Shown here: positions 56,204-64,000 of the stretch, one piece after another | Layout: every line of letters begins with the position of its first letter | Position numbering within the stretch: the first letter of the stretch is position 1 | DNA from: Candidatus Leptovillus affinis | GTDB lineage: Bacteria > Chloroflexota > Anaerolineae > Promineifilales > Promineifilaceae | Assembly: GCA_016705235.1 (NCBI GenBank) | Contig: JADIYP010000007.1 | Location: 434,001-498,000 of the forward strand | Direction of reading: 5' to 3' | DNA length: 64,000 nucleotides | Notes under the pieces: model-generated | Told to the model about the DNA's origin: nothing | Database searches by the model: none | Seen by the model: only the letters and a program-made list of their open reading frames with translations | Program-made: the position numbers and the translations under genes

Positions 56204-58555
56204 CTAAGACTCTAACCCTTTTGTTTGTTTAGGCGTGTAACCTGCTTTTTCTAATTCGCCGACCAAAGTTTCTATGGCCTGGAGAGGGATGACGACCAGG
56301 TTGGGCGAGATTTCCGCGATGAGGTGCTTTTCCAGGGAAGTAATCGCTTTCATTTCAGTCAAGGCGTAAGCATCGCCAAATTCAATAATAGTCATGTTCT
56401 CATACAGCCGCACCTGCCCGTAGGCTTGCCACCAGGCAGTCAACTGGTTTCTGATGGTCTCGGGCATGGGCAGTGGCAGCAGGCGCTGCCAGTCGTCTAA
56501 CATTTGGGCCACAGTGTGCCCAGATTCAAAAGCCTGATGGACCGCGGCTGCGTCTAATCGGTAAACGAAGCGTGTCGCATCGGCTTCTTCTAATCGGGCG
56601 ATTTTGTCCAGATAGTCATGGGTTTGGGGGCGAACGGCCGTCGGGTTCACGCTGATGGTCATGACATCGATGATCACGGCGTCGACAGGGGCTGAGGGCG
56701 AGGCGTCCGCAGCGGGCGAGGCGGGCGAGACGTCCGTGGCAGCAAACTCCCCTGACATCCGAGGCAGGGCAACCGACTCTGCTTTTTCAAAATACAAATC
56801 GTGTAACCCATGGAGCCGGAAACCGACCGGTTTGTTGTATTCAAAAACCAGATCGGCGATGCCCAGCCAGTGCAGCGGACCGGTGACCATGTGGCGCAGG
56901 AATGCCGCCTGGGCTATGTGCCAGTCGGCGGCGTTGGTGGCTGGGCTGAGGGCACGGCCGTTTTCATCCAGGTACCAATATGGCTGCGGGTCTCGGCCGT
57001 ACTGCAGCCCAATCCAGCTCGCCGCGTCAAATCGAGGCCAGATGGGGTGCAGAATACGAGCGACATCATTCAGACTGAACCAGCGATCGTCGGGCAGGCA
57101 GGCCAGCAACTGCAACAATTGGGCGCGGAAAACGGCCAGCAATTCGTACATATCTTGCGGTTTGCGCGGTGGATAATACTGGAAGGCAGAGCGTTTTACT
57201 TGCAGAGACGGCCGTTCGGCTACCATTTGCCATAATTCGCTCCAGGTATTTAGCGAGAAATAAGCGCGCGCCAAAACGGCCCACTGCGCGGCTACATCCC
57301 AGTATAAAAACTGCTTTTTCACCTCTTGCCAGACCGTTATGGGGCTGCCGGGCTGTAACAAGCCCGCCTTCAGCAGCAGGTGATAGATAAAGGTTAGCTG
57401 GGTTTCATCCTCGAAGATGGGGGCCAGGCGGGCAAAGTCTTCCTTAGAGAGCAATGGCAGCGGCGGGGGAACGGTAAAAGTCAGGCCTGCCTGTCGTGGG
57501 CTGAGACTGCCAGATTTCTGCGCCTGCATAATTTCTTCGGGCAGGTAATCCCAATCCTGTAAAAAATCATAAAATTTTTGCAGATAGGGGCGAGGCATAG
57601 GCGGATGAAGCGGCAGGCTAATTTGTTCTAGCAAGAGCAGGGTTTGCTGGACTTTTTGCAGCAACGGCCGTGCCTGGCCTAACTTTATACCGCTTTCCAA
57701 ATGCGCCGGCAGGTCCATTGTCGGCACGCGGTCGGTTAACGATGGCGGCAGCACACGCATGATGGCGGCGGGAATAATGACTTTTCCCTGATAAGGTTCC
57801 AGGACAGCCATACCGACATCACGAAAATGGCTGGTATACGTCTTGAGATTTTTGTGTTTGCTTAATGGCCCCCACTGCTCAGCCAAAGCCTGTATGCGAT
57901 CCTCGGTGAAGGGAATGCCGGGGTACAAGATGCTCATCGCCTGGTAAACTCGAAGATGTTCTTCATCAAAACCAAGCATACTTTTTAGGGCAACGCCTGG
58001 GTGAGTCACCTGGTTCACAATTTGCCGGATAATATCGTCTTTGCGCGTGCCGCTGATGGACCAACCTTGTTGTCTGGCCATCTCGCGCAGGTCGGAGACT
58101 CTGTTTTCGCCGAGCCAGGTGTGCAAGTTGCTGAGGCTTTCTTGTTGGCGCTGGGCAGCGGAATGGGTTAGCCATCTGGGTTTTGTCTCGGGAACGGCCG
58201 TTGCCGGTGCGGTCACTTCAAAAATTTCAATGCCTGCGGACTGGGTTCCAGTTATGTCGGTGGTCCTTTCGACGGTGAAACTACCCGGCGATTCCAGCCA
58301 TTTGTACATCAGGGCGGCAATATGTTTACATAAGCCGCCCCAGCGAGAGTAGCAGCTGCAAAGCGCGTGAATGCCATCTTCGGCGACAAAAACCTCAACG
58401 GCATATAACTGGCTGCCACGGATTTCGGCGCGGAGGACACGGCCGTTACGCCTCGCATTTTGGATTCGGGGAATGTAGCCCCTGGCCTTTTTCAGAGAAC
58501 TACTATTTGTGACCCGTTTAATATCAGCTTCAGTTAACTTTTCCAATGTAGCCAT
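56204..58555 (-). CDS. SWIM zinc-finger protein with SAP-like and helicase-associated regions
   Basis: 783 residues. SWIM motif C-x-C-xn-C-x-H in ALCSCYSRWGGLCKHIAALM (about 85-105). A SAP-like helix pair (NRVSDLREMARQQGWSISGT, about 150-185). C-terminal FVYRLDAAAVHQAFESGHTV and WWQAYGQVRLYENMTIIEFG resemble the same helicase-associated domain as in the next gene. No motor motif. Probably binds DNA in a complex with XPB. An ACGGCCGT-bearing MITE separates it from the XPB gene. Confidence 0.75.
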   Translation of the reverse strand: MATLEKLTEADIKRVTNSSSLKKARGYIPRIQNARRNGRVLRAEIRGSQLYAVEVFVAEDGIHALCSCYSRWGGLCKHIAALMYKWLESPGSFTVERTTDITGTQSAGIEIFEVTAPATAVPETKPRWLTHSAAQRQQESLSNLHTWLGENRVSDLREMARQQGWSISGTRKDDIIRQIVNQVTHPGVALKSMLGFDEEHLRVYQAMSILYPGIPFTEDRIQALAEQWGPLSKHKNLKTYTSHFRDVGMAVLEPYQGKVIIPAAIMRVLPPSLTDRVPTMDLPAHLESGIKLGQARPLLQKVQQTLLLLEQISLPLHPPMPRPYLQKFYDFLQDWDYLPEEIMQAQKSGSLSPRQAGLTFTVPPPLPLLSKEDFARLAPIFEDETQLTFIYHLLLKAGLLQPGSPITVWQEVKKQFLYWDVAAQWAVLARAYFSLNTWSELWQMVAERPSLQVKRSAFQYYPPRKPQDMYELLAVFRAQLLQLLACLPDDRWFSLNDVARILHPIWPRFDAASWIGLQYGRDPQPYWYLDENGRALSPATNAADWHIAQAAFLRHMVTGPLHWLGIADLVFEYNKPVGFRLHGLHDLYFEKAESVALPRMSGEFAATDVSPASPAADASPSAPVDAVIIDVMTISVNPTAVRPQTHDYLDKIARLEEADATRFVYRLDAAAVHQAFESGHTVAQMLDDWQRLLPLPMPETIRNQLTAWWQAYGQVRLYENMTIIEFGDAYALTEMKAITSLEKHLIAEISPNLVVIPLQAIETLVGELEKAGYTPKQTKGLES

Positions 58556-58591
58556 AACAAAATCACTCGTCGTAAATGTTCAGGTTTCTCT

Positions 58592-58760
58592 AGCAGTCTG
58601 TCGGAGAACCTCTTTTTGTAGCCGGGGTATCCTTACCCCGCCTCTGGAAGACGCGGTAAGAAACCGCGGCTACGGGTACTTTTCCGACAAACTGCTAGTC
58701 AGACTCTAAGGGTTTAAATTCTAAACGGTCCAGCTTCTAAAGAGCAAACCCTTAGGGTCT
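58592..58760. repeat. family B element and REP family A inside the XPB gene cluster
   Basis: 58592-58697: full family B, TAGCAGTCTGTCGGA to TCCGACAAACTGCTA. 58701-58760: AGACTCTAAGGGTTT / AAACCCTTAGGGTCT. Together they fill the 218-base gap between the XPB and SWIM genes. Confidence 0.85.
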
Positions 58761-58773
58761 GAATGATTGATAC

Positions 58774-60501
58774 TCACTCACCTAAAACTAGCGGTTCATA
58801 ATCAGCAACTTCGTCTTCATATAAGATGGTGTATTGGTAGCCCTGTTCTGTCAGAAAAAGCTGGCGGTTGGCGCTGTACTGCTGGTCTACCGTGTCTTTG
58901 GTAACGATGGTGTAAAAATGGGCTATCTGATCTTCATGCGGGCGCAAGATGCGGCCCAGCCGCTGCGCCTCTTCCTGGCGGCTGCCAAACATGCCGCTGA
59001 TCTGCACCATCACGTTGGCGTTGGGCAAATCGACGGCGAAATTACCCACTTTAGAAACTATCAGCACCGGGATTTCGCCTGTTTTGAACTGTTCATATAA
59101 TTTGCGTCGTTGGTTGACGCTGGTTTTGCCGGTGATCAACGGCGCTTTGTAACGCCGCGTCGCCAGGTCTAACTGGTCCAGATACATGCCGATGATCAGC
59201 ACCTGATCGCGGCGGTGTTTGATGAGCAGCTCATCTAACACTTTGAATTTGTTTTTATTCTCAGCGGCCATGCGATATTTATCGCGTTCTTCGGCGATAG
59301 CATACTCCAGGCGCGTTTCGTGGGGCAAGGGGATGCGAATTTCTACCACGTCGGCGGTGGCTATCCAGCCCTGGCGTTCCAAATCTTTCCAGGGTACGTC
59401 GTACTTTTTGGGGCCAATGAGCGAGAAGACATCTTCCTGACGGCCGTCTTCCCGCACCAACGTCGCCGTCAATCCCAATCGCCGCCGCGCCTGCAATTCG
59501 GCCGTAATGCTAAAGACCGGGGCTGGCAGCAAATGCACCTCATCGTAAATGATCAGGCCCCAATTGTGATCGTTGAACAGGCTGAAATGGGGGTACTGCT
59601 CCTGATAAACGGCCGTTTTCGCCACGCCGCGCTTGCGGTAGGTCATGGTCTGGTAAGTGGAAATGGTGATCGGGCGAATTTCCTTGCGCTGGCCGGAATA
59701 TTCGCCCACCATGTCGGGCGTCAGCGTGGTTTTGTCCAGGAGTTCGTCGATCCACTGCCGCACCGACACCGTGTTAGGCGTGAGGATGAGCGTGCTGCAC
59801 TGCATCTCGTTCATCACCGACAGGCCAACAATGGTTTTACCGGCGCCGCAGGGCAGCACAATAACGCCCGAACCGCCATGCGCCGCACCGCCTGCGTAAA
59901 ACACCTCGCCAGCTTCTTGCTGATAATGGCGCAGGGCAAATGGCTTACCACCCTGCGTCAGCAGGCGCACGTCAAAATCAACATGGTCGCCGGAAACATA
60001 TCCGGCCAAATCTTCAGCCGGATAGCCGATATTGACCAGAGCTTGTTTGATGTGGCCGCGCCGTCCTGGGTTGACGCGCAGGGTGTGGGGGTCTTCCTGG
60101 GCAATCAGGTAGGGCATTAATTCTTTGCGGCGCTGAAGTTCTAAAATAAGGGGCACATCGGTGGAGGTGAGGAGCAGGTCTTCGGCGCGGCGGATGAGGC
60201 GGACACGGCCGTATCGCCCAATATACTCGCGGATGTCCACTTCCACATTGCCCGGCAGCGGGTATTTGCTGTAACGCGCCAACCCCTCGATGATGGCATC
60301 GGCCGCCAGCCCGGTAGACGCGGCATTCCACAAAGACAGCGGGGAGATGCGATAGGTGTGAATATATTCCGGGCTTTTTTCCAGCTCCGCAAAACGCGAC
60401 AACACGTCTCGCGCTTGTTGGTAAAGCGGATTGTTGACTTCTAGCAAGACGCTTTTATCGCCCTGTACAATAATTGGATTCTGAGGATTGTATTGCATCA
60501 T
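58774..60501 (-). CDS. XPB/ERCC3-like superfamily 2 DNA helicase
   Basis: 575 residues. N-terminal XPB-type domain (about 1-185), then the motor: LPCGAGKT (Walker A), TLILTPNTVSVRQW, YDEVHLLPAPVF (DEVH, motif II), GLTATLVREDG (motif III, with the RED tripeptide of XPB) and EEAQRLGRILRP (motif VI). Opens DNA with 3'-5' polarity in relatives, in repair or transcription coupling. First gene of the three-gene set. Double ATG start (60501, 60498). Confidence 0.9.
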   Translation of the reverse strand: MMQYNPQNPIIVQGDKSVLLEVNNPLYQQARDVLSRFAELEKSPEYIHTYRISPLSLWNAASTGLAADAIIEGLARYSKYPLPGNVEVDIREYIGRYGRVRLIRRAEDLLLTSTDVPLILELQRRKELMPYLIAQEDPHTLRVNPGRRGHIKQALVNIGYPAEDLAGYVSGDHVDFDVRLLTQGGKPFALRHYQQEAGEVFYAGGAAHGGSGVIVLPCGAGKTIVGLSVMNEMQCSTLILTPNTVSVRQWIDELLDKTTLTPDMVGEYSGQRKEIRPITISTYQTMTYRKRGVAKTAVYQEQYPHFSLFNDHNWGLIIYDEVHLLPAPVFSITAELQARRRLGLTATLVREDGRQEDVFSLIGPKKYDVPWKDLERQGWIATADVVEIRIPLPHETRLEYAIAEERDKYRMAAENKNKFKVLDELLIKHRRDQVLIIGMYLDQLDLATRRYKAPLITGKTSVNQRRKLYEQFKTGEIPVLIVSKVGNFAVDLPNANVMVQISGMFGSRQEEAQRLGRILRPHEDQIAHFYTIVTKDTVDQQYSANRQLFLTEQGYQYTILYEDEVADYEPLVLGE

Positions 60502-60558
60502 GTATGACCGATTTTTTGAGATTGGTGATTATGCAGTGCTAATTAATGTCTGGCAAAT

Positions 60559-60659
60559 GTATCTTCTCAAAAAGTTGGGGAATTTGTAGGTCGGATTGTT
60601 AATCCGACCGTGCGGAATGCCATTCCGCACGACGACACCCCGAAATATTGAGAAGATAC
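60559..60659. repeat. palindromic repeat family C (copy 2); gene-free 60502-60906
   Basis: GTATCTTCTCAA ... TTGAGAAGATAC ends, inner GGTCGGATT-GTT-AATCCGACC and GTGCGGAATG/CATTCCGCAC hairpins. The rest of this divergent gap shows no clear promoter. Confidence 0.8.
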
Positions 60660-60906
60660 TGGCAAATTGTCTTAAAATTGTGGCAGAAAAGGCAAAAACC
60701 CGCAGCGTTTACCACGATTGTTTTGTTTGCCTTACCCGGCAATGACGAAAGCACAGACCTTCCAGCCGCTAAAAGTCCCGTTGTCCAAAAACCGATGGTA
60801 GACCGAACGCCTGACCGCCAATTGACACACGTCCGGAAAAACAATACACTAAAAATCATGGCGTTTCTAGTCCATCCCTATCGACATTTAATAAGCGAGG
60901 CAAACT

Positions 60907-62274
60907 TTGATGATGAGGAGCCAAACCGTTCACGCTGCCGAAACTGTTCTTACCCAATGTTTGGCGCTCCGCCCCGGAGCCGAACTAGTCGTTTTCGCTG
61001 ATGAAACCACCATTGATACAGCCAGCATATTAGCCGAAACGGCCATCCGCCTGGAACTCCGGCCGGTTATGGCCTATTTCACGCGGCAGATGCAAATAGA
61101 CCTGCACCATAAGGGGCTTTTCCCCGGCATCGAAGCGATGCTCAACGACGCCGTAGCCGCGTTGGTGTGTCTGAACGGTTCACCGCAATGCCTGCCCTTT
61201 CGTGACCGCACCCGGCAGTCGGCGCTGAACGCAGGCTGCAAAGTCGCCCACATGCCCGGCATCGATCCGGCCACGCTGCTGCTGGCAGATGTGGATTATG
61301 AGACCTTGACTGCTCAATGCGAACTGTTGGCCCTGGCTTTGGCCAAAGGGCAAGCGTTGGAAATTATCACCCAGGATGATCAGGGGGCTAAACATCATTT
61401 GCGACTGCCCCTGAATGCCTGGCGGCGGCTGCCGATCATCAGCGATGGCATTATTCAGAAAGATTCGTGGGGCAATGTGCCATCGGGCGAAACCTATATC
61501 GCTCCGCCGGAAGGACTGGCCGAGGGCAGCATTGTGATCAATGGCTCCATTCCCGGCTACACCTTACTTCCCGGCGAGGCCATGACTCTGCGCTTTGCCA
61601 ACGGCCGTCTGGTTCAATGGACGCCGGCCGAAAGCCCCGCCGCGCAGCATTTACTACATACCCAGATCGAATTGGCCCGCTCGCAGGGCGACGAAAACTG
61701 GGACAATCTGGCCGAAATTGGCTTAGGCGCCAATCCCCGTGTGCAGACATTAACCGGCATTCCCCTGTTAGATGAAAAAAAGTATGGCTCCATTCACATC
61801 GCCTTGGGCGACAATGTGGATATGGGCGGGCAGATTGCATCGCACATTCACTGCGATATGGTGGCGCTGTCGCCTGAAGTGTTGGTAGACGGCCGTATCA
61901 TCATCGCCGGCGGCGATATTGTGATCCGTGAAGCGGATTGGCGGGAAGATCATCGGGCGGTGCAGCCAACGGCCGTGTGGCAGCCTGATCTCACTGTAAC
62001 CTGCATGGCGACGAATGTACACGTGGACGAACAAGGACAACTGCATCGCCTGTGGGACACCAGCTCCGGGCGGGTGTGTTCGGTAAAGGTCGGGCGCGGC
62101 GAAACGGCTCGGCTGGCAGCGGCCATTTACCAGGCGCTGAAACACCGGGGGAAACCCATGAAAATCGCCGATCTGGCCCCATTGAAGCCCAATCTCGATT
62201 TGCCTCAGGTATTACAACTAACTTACCTCTTGCAGCAATATGAGCTGATCAAAATTCAGAACCATGATCTTTGA
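60907..62274 (+). CDS. M29-type aminopeptidase with C-terminal winged-helix-like extension
   Basis: 455 residues. Peptidase core to about 365 with the M29 motifs: WGNVPSGETYIAPPEGLAEG (metal Glu region), NLAEIGLGANPRVQTLTGIP, LLDEKKYGSIHIALGDNVDM and IASHIHCDMVALSP (metal His/Asp). After that, about 90 extra residues (VDEQGQLHRLWDTSSGRVCS, AAAIYQALKHRGKPMKIADL) look like a PqqD-like or winged-helix domain not usual in the family. Start at 60907 or 60910. Followed 25 bases later by a STAND-type ATPase. Confidence 0.75.
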   Translation: MMMRSQTVHAAETVLTQCLALRPGAELVVFADETTIDTASILAETAIRLELRPVMAYFTRQMQIDLHHKGLFPGIEAMLNDAVAALVCLNGSPQCLPFRDRTRQSALNAGCKVAHMPGIDPATLLLADVDYETLTAQCELLALALAKGQALEIITQDDQGAKHHLRLPLNAWRRLPIISDGIIQKDSWGNVPSGETYIAPPEGLAEGSIVINGSIPGYTLLPGEAMTLRFANGRLVQWTPAESPAAQHLLHTQIELARSQGDENWDNLAEIGLGANPRVQTLTGIPLLDEKKYGSIHIALGDNVDMGGQIASHIHCDMVALSPEVLVDGRIIIAGGDIVIREADWREDHRAVQPTAVWQPDLTVTCMATNVHVDEQGQLHRLWDTSSGRVCSVKVGRGETARLAAAIYQALKHRGKPMKIADLAPLKPNLDLPQVLQLTYLLQQYELIKIQNHDL

Positions 62275-62299
62275 TTTGTAGACCAGGAGAGAGGAAAAC

Positions 62300-63847
62300 A
62301 TGGTCACTGCGTCGGATTTTCCATTCGCTCTGCGGGCAATTACCGAACGGCTCAATTTCGGCTGCTCCGGACCACGGCAGGTCGGCCGTTTCCAGACGTA
62401 TGAGGTGGATTTGTCGGATTGGAGCCTGAGTCTGACCGACGCCAATCCCTGCATCTGGATCAAAGCGGCCGATTTGAAGGCGCTGTCTCTGCCAAAATTG
62501 GCCGATAACGTGCGCGATGTGGTGCGGGAACGGGGCTGGCAAAACAGCACGATTTTGTTGTTTGTAGACGGCCGTGCCGAACCCCTGCGCACCTACCTGC
62601 CACCGGCGCTGCCAACGTTTGTGCTGATTGGGGCCGAGCAGCAAACCCAAATTCAGGCGGCAGACTCGCCAACGGCCGTTACCCTGGACATCCTCCTCAG
62701 CCAAATGCCCCGCTCGCAGTTAGCCCCCTACGAAATCAACAAACCGGTCGTCGGCAGCCGCTTTTTCGGCCGGCGCATGGAAATCAACAAAATTTTGCAG
62801 CATCCCGACGCCAATTACCTGTTCCTGGGCATCCGGCGCGTCGGCAAAACCTCGCTGCTCAAAGAGCTAAAACAACGCATGGACCGCCTGGACCCGCCCG
62901 GCGAAGGCCAGATCCGCCGTCTATACGTCGATTGCACGGTCATCAACTCCGAAGCCGAATTTTTGCGCACCCTGGCCTACCACCTGGACCCCAGCGAAAT
63001 GAAACTACTCTTGGGGCGCGCGGCCGAATCTACCCGCTACCAAAACCTGATGTTCGACCGCTTTGCGTCGCTGCATGGCACACCCATCACCTTTCTGATT
63101 GACGAACTGGACCGGCTGCTGGACCACGTGGGCAACCAATGGGGCTTGTTCGATGTGCTGCGCGCCGCTTCTAACTCCGGAAAGGCGCGGTTTATCATGG
63201 CCGGATACCGGCGAGCGATGCGCGCTTCCACCAATCAAAATTCCCCCTTTTTTAACCTGGCCGAAACCATCAACCTGGGCCGCCTCAAACGCTCCGAAGT
63301 GCGGCAGATGATCGTTGTGCCCATGGAGCGGCTGCGCATCGGCATCCAAAATCGGGAAAATGTCATCAACCGCATCAACCGCGAGACGGCCGGGCTGCCC
63401 AACTATGTCCAGTTTTACTGCAAAACCCTTTTGGAGCAGTTGGATGAAGAAGAGCGCGAAGCCATCACCGAAGATGATTTGCAGTTTGTGTATGAAAACC
63501 GCGAATTCCGCAATTTTGTGCTGGATACCTTCATGTCCAACACCGAGCCGGTGGAACGCGCCCTGGTCTATGCGCTGGTAGCGTCCGATGCCCGGCCGGC
63601 CGGACAATCCATCTTTTCGCAGCGCAGCATGGACGATGTTCTAAAAAAACGGAAGCTGAAACTGACCTATGAGCAGCTAGATCAGGCCTGCCGCAATCTG
63701 GCCGTGGCCGGGGTGTTTAATGAGGTTGGGCGCGATTTTGAATTTGCCGCGCCCCTCTTCCAGCATATGCTGCGCCAGACGCGGGACGTGGACTTCTTGT
63801 TCGACAAAACGCGCGAAGAGATTTTGGGAGCCAAACTTCTGACATGA
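62300..63847 (+). CDS. STAND-type P-loop ATPase with unknown N-terminal domain
   Basis: 515 residues. N-terminal domain about 1-145 (RAITERLNFGCSGPRQVGRF, ILLFVDGRAEPLRTYLPPAL) of unknown type; then GSRFFGRRMEINKILQHPDA, Walker A LGIRRVGKTSLLKEL, Walker B TFLIDELDRLL, sensor-like FIMAGYRRAMR and a helical C-terminus with winged-helix features (YEQLDQACRNLAVAGVFNEV). GGAGAGAGGA before the ATG. Signal-sensing NTPases of this type act in regulation or defence. Its TGA overlaps the next ATG. Confidence 0.8.
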   Translation: MVTASDFPFALRAITERLNFGCSGPRQVGRFQTYEVDLSDWSLSLTDANPCIWIKAADLKALSLPKLADNVRDVVRERGWQNSTILLFVDGRAEPLRTYLPPALPTFVLIGAEQQTQIQAADSPTAVTLDILLSQMPRSQLAPYEINKPVVGSRFFGRRMEINKILQHPDANYLFLGIRRVGKTSLLKELKQRMDRLDPPGEGQIRRLYVDCTVINSEAEFLRTLAYHLDPSEMKLLLGRAAESTRYQNLMFDRFASLHGTPITFLIDELDRLLDHVGNQWGLFDVLRAASNSGKARFIMAGYRRAMRASTNQNSPFFNLAETINLGRLKRSEVRQMIVVPMERLRIGIQNRENVINRINRETAGLPNYVQFYCKTLLEQLDEEEREAITEDDLQFVYENREFRNFVLDTFMSNTEPVERALVYALVASDARPAGQSIFSQRSMDDVLKKRKLKLTYEQLDQACRNLAVAGVFNEVGRDFEFAAPLFQHMLRQTRDVDFLFDKTREEILGAKLLT

Positions 63848-64000
63848 ACAGCGACGCCACGATGATCTTTCGGCGCAAAGCGGCGGCCGCGGCCAAAGCC
63901 AGGCAGCGCCTGCCACGCCGCGAACGTAACCTGCACAAGATTTTGGGTAGTGTGTACGCGGGCAACTGCTGCCGGGTATTGGGGCCGCGGTATCACAACA
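63844..64000 (+). CDS. start of a third coupled gene, cut by window edge
   Basis: 52 codons from the ATG at 63844, overlapping the preceding stop as ATGA. Reads MNSDATMIFRRKAAAAAKAR, then RNLHKILGSVYAGNCCRVLG and PRYHN at the edge. NCCRVLGPR followed by K-S/T would be a P-loop, so another STAND-like ATPase is possible, but the deciding residues are outside the window. Confidence 0.55.
   Translation, partial: MNSDATMIFRRKAAAAAKARQRLPRRERNLHKILGSVYAGNCCRVLGPRYHN

Noticed and set aside
1..64000. tRNA, rRNA or riboswitch genes
   Set aside because: No cloverleaf, conserved rRNA segment or known aptamer core was noticed by eye; a covariance search could still find one.

Overview
This window looks like a chromosomal segment of an uncultured Chloroflexota bacterium, probably Anaerolineae-like. 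That placement is inference. It rests on lipoproteins with Thr/Pro linkers, a UxaE-type tagaturonate epimerase, an XPB-type helicase locus, a GAF-SpoIIE phosphatase, a moderately high GC content and a very repeat-rich intergenic space. No rRNA, tRNA, CRISPR array, integrase or phage structural module was recognised.

Left part (1-31 kb) is accessory and repeat-laden. 1-8.1 kb holds two tandem PAF-acetylhydrolase-like proteins, an MFS exporter, a YbaK deacylase, an aldo/keto reductase and a CorC/HlyC protein. 8.1-14.6 kb is a run of small single-gene units (DUF3592, VOC, GNAT, two DinB-like proteins, S51 peptidase, RibD-like reductase, DUF2200, XRE-DUF805). 14.6-15.9 kb is an intact IS1-like element inserted in an older palindromic repeat with an 8-bp duplication. 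16-24.6 kb looks like a cassette cluster: HigA, a MazF-type pair, HEPN-MNT, UPF0175-PIN and a GIY-YIG protein, separated by shared repeats, three of which resemble integron attC sites; a broken IS110 element lies inside it. 22.9-26.4 kb holds an EcsC-TerB-zinc ribbon protein and a pair of lipoprotein genes (serine protease, TPR). 27.8-31.5 kb is mostly repeats, with a poly-G/poly-C tract that looks artefactual.

Right part (31.5-64 kb) has long intact genes: polA, two tandem acyltransferases, a D-threonine aldolase-like enzyme, a PPOX-family protein, nagA with a SIS sugar isomerase, a 1497-residue hybrid histidine kinase with a periplasmic binding domain, a membrane protein with an effector-associated (EAD-like) domain, a GH17-type glucanase lipoprotein, uxaE, a GAF-SpoIIE phosphatase, a three-gene XPB helicase/SWIM locus, and an M29-type aminopeptidase followed by a STAND-type ATPase and the start of a coupled third gene. 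Amino-sugar, uronate and beta-glucan use suggest a polysaccharide-degrading heterotroph.

Two window-wide signals stand out. The octamer palindrome ACGGCCGT recurs about two to three times per kb, in genes and between them, far above chance, recalling the HIP1 palindrome of cyanobacteria. Many left-part genes are broken by one-base indels, nearly all explained by shortening a short homopolymer, while more than 25 kb of coding sequence to the right is uninterrupted. This is either localised consensus error or a burst of slippage mutations and must be settled before calling those genes dead.
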